Shown one piece after another: positions 8,660 to 17,632 of a stretch of 64,000 nt of DNA. The notes under the pieces were generated by a model. It ran no database searches and was not told where the DNA came from. It worked only from the letters and a program-made list of their open reading frames with translations. This DNA comes from Adhaeribacter arboris (GTDB lineage: Bacteria; Bacteroidota; Bacteroidia; Cytophagales; Hymenobacteraceae), in assembly GCF_003023845.1 (NCBI RefSeq), contig NZ_PYFT01000001.1:930001-994000 (forward strand), read 5' to 3'. The first letter of the stretch is position 1. Every line of letters starts with the position of its first letter. The position numbers were made by a program, and so were the translations under genes.

Positions 8660-10834
8660 TTATAATCTAACCTTTATCCCTCCATTCACTACAAAACCAT
8701 CTAATGGAGCATAAATATCCAGGAATGTTGGGTTGATGATACTACCAGTATAAATATTATCAAATCTTGTTTGCCGCACGTCCAGAAAATTTTCAAAATT
8801 GAGGTAAAAAGAAAATTTTTCGAATAATTTTTCGGCCATAAAACCAGTAATAACATAAAATTTACCCGTGGTACCATCCGTAAGTCTTTGTTTGCTGAAA
8901 TAATAAGACTCTAAACCAACTTTCCATTTTTCTTCTACTTCGTACATGAGTACCGCATTAATTCTATGCTTGGGGGTTAATGGATTAAGCGTTTTGCGGT
9001 TACTCTCGTGAATAATAGTATGCGTGAAAGTATAACCCAGGAACAAGTTAAAATCTTCGTATCCAATTTTGACGTTTGTTTCCGTGCCTTTGGTATCCAA
9101 ATGGCCCGTATTATTTTGCAGGGCGTAAGTATTGTTGCCAAAGTTACGCAAGGTTAATGGGTGGTTTAAAAAAGTGTAGAAAAACAAATGGTTTACGTTA
9201 AAGCTAATGGCTTCCTGGGCAAAGGCAGTTCGATACGTAAAATCCAGGTTAGTGCCATAGCTGCGTTCTAATTGGTGATCATCCGGATTTAAAGGTAAAA
9301 TACCCCGGTACTGCAGGCGTTCTGTTTCTTCCGTGAAAATAGTAGGTGCTTTATACCCGAAGCCACCACCCAGGCGGGAGGTAAAATTAGGTTTAATTTT
9401 AAAAAGCGCCGACACCCGGGGCAACCAGGCAAAGCCGTAATCCCGAACATAATCATTTCTTAAACCTGTTTCCAGGTGCAGCCAGTTTTGTACTTTCCAG
9501 GTATTCTGGACAAAAGCGCCGAAAGTAGTTTGATTATAATCCCGCCGGATAGAATTATCAGAAGGATTTTCCCAGAAATTTTCCGTCCATAAATTTAAAC
9601 CCGTTACCCAATCCCATTTTTCACTTGCGTAGGTATAAGTAGCTTCACTAAAGGTGTTTACCTGCTCGCCGTTAAAGGAATACGCCGGAATTTGCAGGTT
9701 GCGGTTAAAGTAACTAACACTATTTTTGAAATTAAGTTGACTGCCGGAGTTTAAGTGATGATTGATACCCAACTGAGTAGAATAACGCTTGGTTTTATTC
9801 CGTTCAAAGTACGAATGGTTATTGTCTTTTTCACCTTTAATATAATGAATATCTCCGCCCAAACGATTTTCTAAAACCGAGTTAAGGCCTAAATTCAAAT
9901 GCGTTTTTGGAGATGGATACCAGAATAAGCGAGGATTGAACGTATAGCGACTAAATTGAGGAATGGCCGATAAATCGGAATGAGAAGGATCATAGGCGTA
10001 GTTACTGTTGCGCGCCCCGAACATTGTTAAACCAATTCTTTGCCACCGCTTACTATAATAGCCATTTACATCCAGACCGCCTGCCGTAGTACCATTTAGT
10101 AAAAACCGGAGTTCGGGTTCTTCCTGGGGAGTTTTAGAAATAAGATTAACCAAGCCGGCAATGGCTCCTCCGCCGTATAGGGTAGACGACGAGCCTTTCA
10201 CAATTTCTACTTGCTTTAAATCCAGAGGAGGTGTTTGCAAGAGACCCAAACCACCCGCATAGCCCGAATATAAAGGAAAGCCGTCTTTTAAAATTTGAGT
10301 ATACCGCCCATCCAATCCTTGAATACGAATACTGGCGTTGGCCGAAGTAGCCGAGGTTTGTTGGGTTTGTATACCCGTACTTTCACTTAAGATCATCCGG
10401 ATATCCCCGGGTTTCATGTTTCCTTTTTCTTCCAGTTCTTCGCCGGCAATAAATTCTACTCGGGTAGGTATATCCTGAATGGTACGGGTACTGCGGGTAG
10501 AAGTAATTTCTACTGTTTCCAGTTCTTCGCCACTACTTTGCAGTAAAATGGTTAGTGGTTCGATACTGGACTGGGGAAAAGAAATTACCTGGTTTATTTC
10601 GGTGTAACCTACGTGGGAAAAGCGAAAAGTATGGGTTCCGTTGGGTATATTATTAATTACTACCTGCCCTTTATTATCAGTAGTAGCCCCCAGATTAGTG
10701 TTTAGTAATACAGCAGTAGCGCCAATTAATGGTTCTTGCGTTTCGGCATCTTTTAAATAAGCAGTTAAGGTATTTTGTCCGTAAGCAATGGCCGCGCTGA
10801 ACCAAGCTAGTAAGAACAGCATTACATTCTTCAT
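8660..10834 (-). CDS. TonB-dependent outer-membrane receptor, probably metal-related
   Basis: A 724-residue protein with signal peptide (residues 1-19, ending AYGQ), a carboxypeptidase-regulatory-like domain (about 21-105), a TonB plug (about 115-235, with the typical IRIQGLDGRYTQILKDG and EIVKGSSSTLYGGGAI motifs) and a 22-strand-type barrel to the C-terminus. It would import or transport a substrate across the outer membrane using TonB energy. The gene is downstream of a copper-type P1B ATPase and a small Cys-rich protein on the same strand (71-bp gap), so copper or a metal chelate is the likely ligand. That is inference from context. Length is normal for an OMR-type, non-SusC receptor, and no SusD partner is present. 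Confidence 0.9.
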   Translation of the reverse strand: MKNVMLFLLAWFSAAIAYGQNTLTAYLKDAETQEPLIGATAVLLNTNLGATTDNKGQVVINNIPNGTHTFRFSHVGYTEINQVISFPQSSIEPLTILLQSSGEELETVEITSTRSTRTIQDIPTRVEFIAGEELEEKGNMKPGDIRMILSESTGIQTQQTSATSANASIRIQGLDGRYTQILKDGFPLYSGYAGGLGLLQTPPLDLKQVEIVKGSSSTLYGGGAIAGLVNLISKTPQEEPELRFLLNGTTAGGLDVNGYYSKRWQRIGLTMFGARNSNYAYDPSHSDLSAIPQFSRYTFNPRLFWYPSPKTHLNLGLNSVLENRLGGDIHYIKGEKDNNHSYFERNKTKRYSTQLGINHHLNSGSQLNFKNSVSYFNRNLQIPAYSFNGEQVNTFSEATYTYASEKWDWVTGLNLWTENFWENPSDNSIRRDYNQTTFGAFVQNTWKVQNWLHLETGLRNDYVRDYGFAWLPRVSALFKIKPNFTSRLGGGFGYKAPTIFTEETERLQYRGILPLNPDDHQLERSYGTNLDFTYRTAFAQEAISFNVNHLFFYTFLNHPLTLRNFGNNTYALQNNTGHLDTKGTETNVKIGYEDFNLFLGYTFTHTIIHESNRKTLNPLTPKHRINAVLMYEVEEKWKVGLESYYFSKQRLTDGTTGKFYVITGFMAEKLFEKFSFYLNFENFLDVRQTRFDNIYTGSIINPTFLDIYAPLDGFVVNGGIKVRL

Positions 10835-10905
10835 TTCTTTAAGAATAACAATTGTAAAATAAAATAAGATATTGCCTTACCTCTAAAAAAGGTAAGAACA
10901 CAGCT

Positions 10906-11232
10906 TTAAAAAATGAAAGAAGTAATTTTAGGCGGTTGCCAGATAGAAGACGAATATACCGAAGCAAAATTTTGCTGGTACCAAGTATTCGCCTGAATTT
11001 GGGGGTAAGTAAGTATAACTAGCTTGTAAGTAACAGGTAAGAAAGTAAAACCCGGACAACCCGGACAACTGACAAACGGAGAACAAAGGCCATCTTCTTT
11101 GTCGGAATCGCTGTTTTTCTTTTTAGCTTGTTCCGTAACCGGCTTTTCATTCGGACAATTATCGGCCAGGCAACAAGGAATAATTGCTAATACCAACACC
11201 AGCACCGCTAATAGAAAGGCCAATCTCTTCAC
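10906..11232 (-). CDS. Small Cys-rich exported protein (DUF6660-like)
   Basis: A 108-residue protein with a signal peptide (residues 1 to about 23) that contains CC and continues into a short Lys/Asp/Ser-rich linker. Further cysteines follow in CSPFVSCPGCPG. The C-terminal third is beta-like and aromatic. The layout fits small DUF6660-type proteins found with metal ATPases and TonB receptors in Bacteroidota, but my assignment is from memory of the pattern and only moderately sure. The cysteine spacing (C-x5-C-x2-C) could bind a thiophilic metal such as copper. It lies between the P-type ATPase gene and the TonB-receptor gene and is likely co-expressed with them. Confidence 0.65.
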   Translation of the reverse strand: MKRLAFLLAVLVLVLAIIPCCLADNCPNEKPVTEQAKKKNSDSDKEDGLCSPFVSCPGCPGFTFLPVTYKLVILTYPQIQANTWYQQNFASVYSSSIWQPPKITSFIF

Positions 11233-11380
11233 GCCGCAAATATAATCCTTAATCTTAAATACTTGAACCTAAGTTTTTGAAGTATAAACTGGAAACTTCT
11301 AAAAAAGTAGTGCCGGATAAATAAATTCAGCCTAATACAATTATTGCCTAAATCATTTACCCGGCAAAAGAATTAAAAAT

Positions 11381-13648
11381 TTAAAACTTTTTCGCTTTCA
11401 ACCTCAGGCTATTAGTTACTACCGATACCGAACTTAAAGCCATAGCCGCTCCGGCAATCATGGGGCTCAGCAGAAAGCCAAAGGCCGGATAAAGAATACC
11501 CGCTGCTACCGGAATACCAATCAAATTATAAATAAACGCCCAGAATAAATTTTGCCGAATGGCTTGTACGGTTTGCCGGGACAATTTTATGGCTTTCGGT
11601 AGTAATTGTAAATCCGAAGTAATAAGGGTCATCTTAGCGACATCAATAGCAATATCCGAACCTTTGCCCATCGCAATACTTACATCAGCTTGAGCCAGGG
11701 CTTGCGAATCGTTAATACCATCACCTACCATACCCACTATTTTACCCTGGCTTTGCAGTTTTTTAACAAAGTCGGCTTTATCGCTGGGCATCACTTCCGC
11801 CTGGAAATGAGTAATACCTACCTGTCGAGCTACCGAAGCTGCGGTCCGGGTATTATCGCCGGTGAGCATGTACACCGTTAGGCCTTGTTCCTGTAAAGTT
11901 TGAATAGCCTTCGCAGAAGTTTCTTTTACCTTATCGGCGATTGAAAGAATTGCCACTACTTGCTGTTCTTCGGCCAAGAAAATTATGGTTTGTGCCGCTT
12001 CGGCCCAGGTATCAGCTAAATCCGAAAACTCAGTAGAAAGATGAATTTTTTCTGCTACCATAAAAGGCAAACTACCAATACGATAAGTTCTGCCTCCAAA
12101 ATCGGCCTGTAATCCTTGACCCGTAACACTATTAAAATCAGTTAGAGGAAGGGTTGAAACCGATTTCTCGCGCAGGTAACGCACAATAGCTTCGGCTAAA
12201 GGGTGTTCCGATTGCTGTTCCAGGGTGAGCAAAATGGATTTTAACTCTGTTTGCCGGGCAAGAGTTTCTTGAGCCCAAATTAAGTTACTAACAACTGGTT
12301 TGCCTTCGGTAATAGTGCCGGTTTTATCTAAAACCAAGGCATTCAATCGGTGCGCTTGTTCTAAACTTTCAGCATCTTTTATTAAAATTCCTGATTCTGC
12401 TCCTTTGCCTACGCCCACCATAATAGCAGTAGGGGTTGCTAAACCTAAAGCACAAGGGCAAGCTATTACCAGAACGGTAACAAAAGCCAATAACCCTTGG
12501 GTAAAACCATTGGTGCCACCTAAGACCAACCACATAATAAAGCTAAGCAAAGCTAATCCAACTACCACCGGAACAAAAATTCCGGCAATTTTATCTACCA
12601 GTTTTTGTACCGGGGCCTTGGAACCCTGGGCTTGTTGTACTAGTTTAATAATTTGAGCCAGTAAAGTATCACTGCCTACTTTTTGAGCAATAAACCGGAA
12701 ACTGCCTTTTTGATTAATGGTGCCGGCAAATACTTTATCTCCCACTTGTTTGGCAATGGGTACGGGTTCCCCGCTAATCATAGATTCATCCACAAAGGAA
12801 GAGCCAAAAGCAAGTTGGCCATCAACGGGAATTTTCTCCCCCGGACGTACCAGCAATAATTGACCAGGCTGAATATCGGCAATAGGTACTTCGCGTTCCT
12901 GGTCGTTTTCTATTAACCAAACTGTTTTCGGCTGCAAGCCAATTAATTTTTTAATAGCGGAGGAGGTGTTCGATTTTGCGCGTTCTTCCAATAATTTACC
13001 TAGCAAAATAAACACAATTATCATGGCAGCAACCTCGTAATAAACGTGCGGCTGCAAACCACGGGCTTGCCAAAACTCTGGAAATAAGGTATTGAAAACA
13101 CTAAAGCTAAAAGCGGTTCCCGTACTTAAAGCTACTAAGGTATCCATGTTGGCTCTTCCGTGACGGGCTTGCTTGTAAGCGTTCCCAAAAAAGTTTCGGC
13201 CAAATAGGAATAGAATGGGAGCACAAAGTGCCATCATTATCCAATTACTGTAAGGCAAATGAATGAAAAACAGGCCTACGGTTGCCATAGAAGCAGTAAG
13301 TAAAGCAGCAAATAATAATTTCTTTTTGAGCGATTGATAATGATTTTGTTGGGCTTGTTCTTGCTTTTCCCGAGCATTCTCAGCATCTATAATTAAGTCG
13401 TACCCAATGGATTTAACAGCTTTTCGCAACTCAGATAACCGAACTTTTTTGGAATTATAAACAACTTGTAAATTCTGGGTAGCATAGTTAACGCTGGCTT
13501 TTTTTACTCCTGGTATACCAGCTACCATGGACTCCACACTTCCGGCGCAGGCAGCGCAGGTCATGCCGGTAACGGGTAGCATTATTTCTTTATTTTTATC
13601 ATTATCCTTTTCCACGGAAGTTGGTGAAGGTTGAATCCTTGTTTCCAT
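11381..13648 (-). CDS. copA: Copper-translocating P1B-type ATPase
   Basis: A 755-residue protein with one N-terminal heavy-metal-associated domain (GMTCAAC, Cys31 and Cys34), then eight transmembrane helices. The transport CPC motif is at residues 397-399, the phosphorylated Asp at 441 in DKTGT, and the P-domain GDGIND follows. The YN pair in helix 7 (FIYNLIG) and MxxSS in helix 8 (MALSS) are the known signature of Cu(I)-selective P1B-1 pumps. It should export Cu(I) from the cytoplasm, using ATP. The start is the ATG at 13648; the region to 13838 is a divergent promoter region shared with the CPCC propeller gene. No CueR/CsoR-type regulator is visible nearby. Confidence 0.93.
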   Translation of the reverse strand: METRIQPSPTSVEKDNDKNKEIMLPVTGMTCAACAGSVESMVAGIPGVKKASVNYATQNLQVVYNSKKVRLSELRKAVKSIGYDLIIDAENAREKQEQAQQNHYQSLKKKLLFAALLTASMATVGLFFIHLPYSNWIMMALCAPILFLFGRNFFGNAYKQARHGRANMDTLVALSTGTAFSFSVFNTLFPEFWQARGLQPHVYYEVAAMIIVFILLGKLLEERAKSNTSSAIKKLIGLQPKTVWLIENDQEREVPIADIQPGQLLLVRPGEKIPVDGQLAFGSSFVDESMISGEPVPIAKQVGDKVFAGTINQKGSFRFIAQKVGSDTLLAQIIKLVQQAQGSKAPVQKLVDKIAGIFVPVVVGLALLSFIMWLVLGGTNGFTQGLLAFVTVLVIACPCALGLATPTAIMVGVGKGAESGILIKDAESLEQAHRLNALVLDKTGTITEGKPVVSNLIWAQETLARQTELKSILLTLEQQSEHPLAEAIVRYLREKSVSTLPLTDFNSVTGQGLQADFGGRTYRIGSLPFMVAEKIHLSTEFSDLADTWAEAAQTIIFLAEEQQVVAILSIADKVKETSAKAIQTLQEQGLTVYMLTGDNTRTAASVARQVGITHFQAEVMPSDKADFVKKLQSQGKIVGMVGDGINDSQALAQADVSIAMGKGSDIAIDVAKMTLITSDLQLLPKAIKLSRQTVQAIRQNLFWAFIYNLIGIPVAAGILYPAFGFLLSPMIAGAAMALSSVSVVTNSLRLKAKKF

Positions 13649-13838
13649 ACCAGTAATTCTTTATTCTTTATAATAAGACAAAGGTAGTTCTGCATTCAGC
13701 CCGAAGCGTTACACAATTTTTGAAAAGAGTAATAAGATTGTGCTTCTAGTATAGGTTAAAACCGTAACTTAGATAATTGATATAGAAATTTTATGCCTCT
13801 TTATGTTAAAAATAGTTACTAGAGTGATATTACCCAAA

Positions 13839-14924
13839 ATGAAAAATCGGAAGTACTCTTTTTTAGCTGTTTGTTTAGCTCTCTCAGCTTCGTGTATATT
13901 CTTAAGTTTTAAAAATAAAAAAGTAGCACCGGAAATTGTTACGGTAAGCACATTTGGCAAACAACCAGCCGTGGCAGTTGATCCAAACAACACCATTAAA
14001 GTAGTATTCGGCCAGGCCGAAGAAATATTTTATACTACTTCCACTAATAATGGTGAGACCTTCACCCCTCCCCAAAAAATAGGAAAACAAAAGCAATTGG
14101 CATTAGGTATGACACGTGGTCCTCAGTTAACAACTACGAAAGATTATACGGTGATTGCCGCTGCCGACCCTACCGGCAAAATAATGGTATACCAGTTAAA
14201 GAATAAATCAAATCAATGGGGCAAGCCCGTTAACTTACTAGACCAGGATACCACCGCTAAAGAAGGATTTGTAGCTTTAGCTTCCGGAAAAGATAATACC
14301 GTACACGCCGTTTGGCTGGATTTACGATTAGGTAAGAAAAACAATATTTTCACTGCTTCTTCCAAAGATGGGGGTAAAACCTGGTCAAAAAATAAACTGG
14401 CATATACTTCGCCCGAAGGAGGAATTTGCCCTTGCTGCCGGCCTTCTATTACTGCCGATGCCAAAGGGAATGTGTATATAATGTTCCGTAATGAATTAGA
14501 GGGTTCCCGGGATATGTACCTGGTAACTTCTACCGATAACGGACAAACCTTTGGTCCGGCTAAAAAACTAGGTATGGGTACCTGGGTATTAAAAGCCTGC
14601 CCGATGGATGGTGGAGCTTTAGCTTTAAACAAACAAGGCAAACTGGGTACAACTTGGCGGCGGGAAAACACGGTTTATTACGCGGAACCCGGTGCTATGG
14701 AAAGAAAAGTGGGAGAAGGCCGGGCCAGTTCTTTAGTGAAAAACGCAAAAGGTAATTATCTGGTTTGGCAGCACGGTAACCAGATTATGGCCTTAGCTCC
14801 GGGAAAACTAAGTCCGGAGGAAATAGGTACAGGCACTTATCCGCGTTTGGCCGCTTTAACTAATCAACAAGTTTTAGGTATTTGGGAATCGGAAGGAAAA
14901 ATTCTGGCGAGGATTTTACCGTAA
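13839..14924 (+). CDS. Exported sialidase-like (BNR/Asp-box) beta-propeller lipoprotein with CPCC motif
   Basis: About 361 residues. I prefer the ATG at 13839 because it gives a clean lipoprotein signal (basic KNRK, hydrophobic core, SASC lipobox); an in-frame upstream start at 13803 adds 12 residues. Asp-box-like turns recur (STNNGETF, SSKDGGKTW, STDNGQTF), indicating a six-bladed sialidase-fold propeller. The canonical sialidase arginine triad is not obvious, so enzyme activity is doubtful. A conserved-looking GICPCCRPS segment (three Cys at residues 197-200 of the short form) could bind a metal or form disulphides. The gene is divergent from the copper ATPase, which makes a copper-related periplasmic role plausible but unproven. 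Confidence 0.78.
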   Translation: MKNRKYSFLAVCLALSASCIFLSFKNKKVAPEIVTVSTFGKQPAVAVDPNNTIKVVFGQAEEIFYTTSTNNGETFTPPQKIGKQKQLALGMTRGPQLTTTKDYTVIAAADPTGKIMVYQLKNKSNQWGKPVNLLDQDTTAKEGFVALASGKDNTVHAVWLDLRLGKKNNIFTASSKDGGKTWSKNKLAYTSPEGGICPCCRPSITADAKGNVYIMFRNELEGSRDMYLVTSTDNGQTFGPAKKLGMGTWVLKACPMDGGALALNKQGKLGTTWRRENTVYYAEPGAMERKVGEGRASSLVKNAKGNYLVWQHGNQIMALAPGKLSPEEIGTGTYPRLAALTNQQVLGIWESEGKILARILP

Positions 14925-14965
14925 ATTTGTTCTGTAATTACTTGAAGTTGAGAATAAAATTATAA

Positions 14966-15295
14966 ATGCTTAAAAATTTTATTACTCTCCTTAACTGTTT
15001 AATACTTAGTACATGGTCATTAGCAATGGGTTTTTTAAGCTTATTATCTATAGGGACAATTGAAGATCATGAAAGGTTGGTAAGAGAACCATTCAGAGCT
15101 TTTTTATTAAGATTTTCAGTTGTTGGACTTGTTGGATTATTTGGAATTTTAATTCTAATTTTTTTTAATTTTTTGTTAAATAGATCTCTGCTGAAAAATA
15201 GTCAGCCAGTTAACCTCAAAAAATATTTTATTACAAGTTTTGTAATTACATTATCTATTTGCCTTGCTGGAACTCTATTATTTATTTTAAACTAG
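14966..15295 (+). CDS. Small AT-rich membrane protein, unknown function
   Basis: A 109-residue protein with three predicted hydrophobic helices (residues about 4-28, 47-72 and 86-108) separated by short charged loops. It starts 41 bp after the preceding stop. Base composition is clearly more AT-rich than neighbouring genes and codon choice is skewed to A/T-ending codons, which hints at recent acquisition or a poorly expressed orphan. No family is recognised. It ends 91 bp before a convergent gene. Confidence 0.5.
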   Translation: MLKNFITLLNCLILSTWSLAMGFLSLLSIGTIEDHERLVREPFRAFLLRFSVVGLVGLFGILILIFFNFLLNRSLLKNSQPVNLKKYFITSFVITLSICLAGTLLFILN

Positions 15296-15386
15296 GTGTT
15301 TAATGATGGAATTACTTTGCCCAACATGGTGGCTGCTATGCCTAACCTATAGCTAATTCAATCAGAAAACTTCTTTTATAACTACC

Positions 15387-16235
15387 TTACTCATAAGATA
15401 ATGCTTTTAATTCCTTACTATCGTAGAAAAAAGGTTCAAAGTTTTCTTCCAAAACTTCGCTGCTTACCTGCATAGATTGGCAAACAACATTGCCGAAAAT
15501 ACTGGCCACTGCGGCATCGGCGGCATCGCGGCCATTGGCAATCTTAACCAAACCATTCAGCGGCGCCAGTTTAGTAGCATCAAAAATAATCCAATGTCCA
15601 CCAATGTAAGCTTCGAAACAGGCGTGAAAATCGGGTGGGTTCAGGTTATAGGCGTAAGCCGTAAAATAACGAGCCGGAATAGATAGTGCCCGGCACAAAG
15701 CAATACCCAAATGCGCGAAGTCGCGGCAAACCCCCGCCCGTTCGGTAACGGTATCGTAGGCAGACGTTTGCGAATCGGTGCTGCCGCTTAAATACTCCAC
15801 ATTCTCGTAAATCCAATCCGTAATGGCTACTACTTTGGCAAAGGTATTTTCAACTTTTCCGAATTTGTTATTCGCCAGCCGCTGTAACTTATCCGATTGA
15901 CAATACCGGCTCGGGAACAAATATGGAATAATGTCTCCGTCTAACTGCACTACCGGAACAACTCCTTTTTCTTGCTTTTGATCGATGACCCGAGTTAGGG
16001 TATCCACGGTGGCTTTATAAGTTATTTTAAAATTCATGGGCTCCACCACCTCCAGCCGGATAAAGCGGTTGGCGTTTTGAGCCGAACTAAACTCTTCTAC
16101 CCGGAGATAGGGATCTACCACCAACGACTCTTCCAATATTGTTTGCGTGGAAGTCCGGAGAGCATGAATATCTAAAATGAAGGTGCTGGGTTGCAGCACC
16201 TGGTATTGTATTTCGCTATTAACCTGAAATTTCAT
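15387..16235 (-). CDS. Transglutaminase-like cysteine peptidase (Anbu-associated)
   Basis: A 282-residue protein. The N-terminal ~110 residues form the beta-rich domain typical of bacterial transglutaminase-like proteins, followed by the papain-like core. The catalytic triad is visible as Cys170 (GVCRDFAHL), His204 (DFHACFEAY) and Asp219 (IIFDAT). There is no signal peptide, so it is probably cytoplasmic. The gene lies downstream of an Anbu protease gene on the same strand. In described Anbu loci a transglutaminase-like protein is a standard partner along with an alpha-E protein and an ATP-grasp ligase; those two are not in this window. The reaction could be peptide or isopeptide hydrolysis; the substrate is unknown. 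Confidence 0.85.
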   Translation of the reverse strand: MKFQVNSEIQYQVLQPSTFILDIHALRTSTQTILEESLVVDPYLRVEEFSSAQNANRFIRLEVVEPMNFKITYKATVDTLTRVIDQKQEKGVVPVVQLDGDIIPYLFPSRYCQSDKLQRLANNKFGKVENTFAKVVAITDWIYENVEYLSGSTDSQTSAYDTVTERAGVCRDFAHLGIALCRALSIPARYFTAYAYNLNPPDFHACFEAYIGGHWIIFDATKLAPLNGLVKIANGRDAADAAVASIFGNVVCQSMQVSSEVLEENFEPFFYDSKELKALSYE

Positions 16236-16290
16236 GGATACGTTGATAAGTACTTCGACGGAATTAGTTTAGAAGTATAATTTATTAATA

Positions 16291-16444
16291 AGTAGTTGTT
16301 CGGTATAAGTAGTTGGTTGTTCGATTAAAAAATTCTTAATAATCATAAAATTAACGTAAACCGCAGTGTAGTTCATTTCGTCAAAGTACTTAATCCTTTG
16401 ATAACTTACTTAAGCAATCGAACAACTAGCAACGAACAACTACT
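16291..16444. repeat. Imperfect long inverted repeat between Anbu and transglutaminase genes
   Basis: The left arm at about 16291-16326 (AGTAGTTGTTCG ... TTGGTTGTTCGATT) is complementary, with a small insertion, to the right arm 16416-16444 (AATCGAACAACTAGC then AACGAACAACTACT). The loop between them is about 90 bp. The right arm abuts the stop codon of the Anbu gene. It belongs to a short word family also seen before 49563 and 53683. Confidence 0.6.
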
Positions 16445-17188
16445 TCATCCGGCTTGATTTTCAATTTGAGGCATTTTATCAAAGGCCAATTCCATCCATT
16501 CTTCCGGTATGGCATCTAAAGCTGATTTTAATTTTTGGGCCCAAATCTCGGAAATTTCTCCTAAGTCTTTTTGCTCATAACGATAATCTACCAATGAAAA
16601 ACTATCTTTTTTGTATAAAACAACGTCTATCGGAAATTCCACGTCGTTGTTGCTCACCCGCGTAGAATCAAAAGAAAGAAAACCGGCTTTTAAGGCTTGC
16701 TTCATGGTGCTGTCGGCATGTAATACCCGGTTTAATATGGCTTTTCCCTGACCAGAATTTCCAATGATTATATAAGGAGCGCTTTCGTCTAACTCCACCC
16801 AATTTCCTTCGGAGTACAGCAAAAACAATTTATGTTCCGCGTCGTCCCGCAGCTGACCACCCACAATAGTATTTAAGTTAAATTTAAAGCCGGCACTTTC
16901 TAAAGCCGCTTTATCTTCCGTGGCAACTCTTTTAACCTGTTCCCCGAAGGCGCTAACTGCTTTGTATAGCTTGTTGTATACGGCTCCTTCTTCGAGCAAT
17001 TCTTGAAAATAAAGAATGGCTTTATCGCGCACCGAACGAAGGCCACTGGTCATTATAAAAAGCGAGTGATTTTCTTTTTGGTTAACAAATATCTTTTTTT
17101 TAACGGTGGTATTGGTTCCGGCAGTAATACGGGTATCCGCAAGGGCTACTAATCCTTCTTTCACCTTAATCCCTAAACAGTAAGTCAT
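16445..17188 (-). CDS. Anbu proteasome-type protease
   Basis: A 247-residue Ntn-hydrolase. It begins MTYCLGIKVKEGLVALADTR, the hallmark of Anbu: after Met removal Thr2 becomes the nucleophile, and the conserved Asp of the ADTR loop and the downstream Lys (VKKKIF) complete the active-site region. Length agrees with the family (about 240-250). Anbu is an HslV/proteasome-beta relative that forms oligomeric rings and has no known dedicated unfoldase. Its known gene neighbourhood includes a transglutaminase-like protein, found here 209 bp downstream. The start is fixed by the N-terminal Thr requirement. No promoter motif is clear in the AT-rich spacer upstream. Confidence 0.9.
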   Translation of the reverse strand: MTYCLGIKVKEGLVALADTRITAGTNTTVKKKIFVNQKENHSLFIMTSGLRSVRDKAILYFQELLEEGAVYNKLYKAVSAFGEQVKRVATEDKAALESAGFKFNLNTIVGGQLRDDAEHKLFLLYSEGNWVELDESAPYIIIGNSGQGKAILNRVLHADSTMKQALKAGFLSFDSTRVSNNDVEFPIDVVLYKKDSFSLVDYRYEQKDLGEISEIWAQKLKSALDAIPEEWMELAFDKMPQIENQAG

Positions 17189-17632
17189 AAATATTCGAAA
17201 TTGTTTATTCTTCGCAAATTACACTTTTAACGGTGATAAAAAACATACTCGCCAAAGCAAAGGAAAATTTATGTTTTGGTTGCGTAAGGGTGCTTAATGA
17301 AAAAACTGTAACGCCGGTAATTGGAAATGGTTTACGATCTGTTTATTTAAAATTTATATAAAAATCAGGGAACGGAGAAAGAAATAAGGCGATGCAGGAA
17401 TTTGCTTTTTCTCTGAAACAGTTAATCGAAAAGAAATGCCTTGATTACCAATTATTTTAAGTGGAAATGCTTCCTGAAAAGTGGAAATACAAAAGAATAT
17501 AAGTACATTATCCGCCGAAAAGAAGAAGGCTTGCCGAATAATTGGAAATAATGCTGCCTAAAGATTTTGCCGAGCATCTTACCCGAAAACCGGAATTCTT
17601 AAACCAACTGTTCACTTTATATAACCCACCTT
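17189..17632. other. Intergenic region, no gene seen
   Basis: 444 bp between divergent genes (Anbu and the GMC oxidoreductase). Short phrases with coding-like texture occur around 17390-17600, but stops interrupt all frames and I recognise no protein, so it may be a decayed remnant or simply leader sequence with two promoters. Confidence 0.6.

Noticed and set aside
14213-14671. 152-residue antisense frame opposite the CPCC propeller gene
   Set aside because: Composition follows from the opposite-strand coding gene; no motif seen.
16245-16300. A riboswitch-like fold in the spacer between Anbu and transglutaminase genes
   Set aside because: Only a long-range inverted word repeat is visible; there is no recognisable aptamer core.
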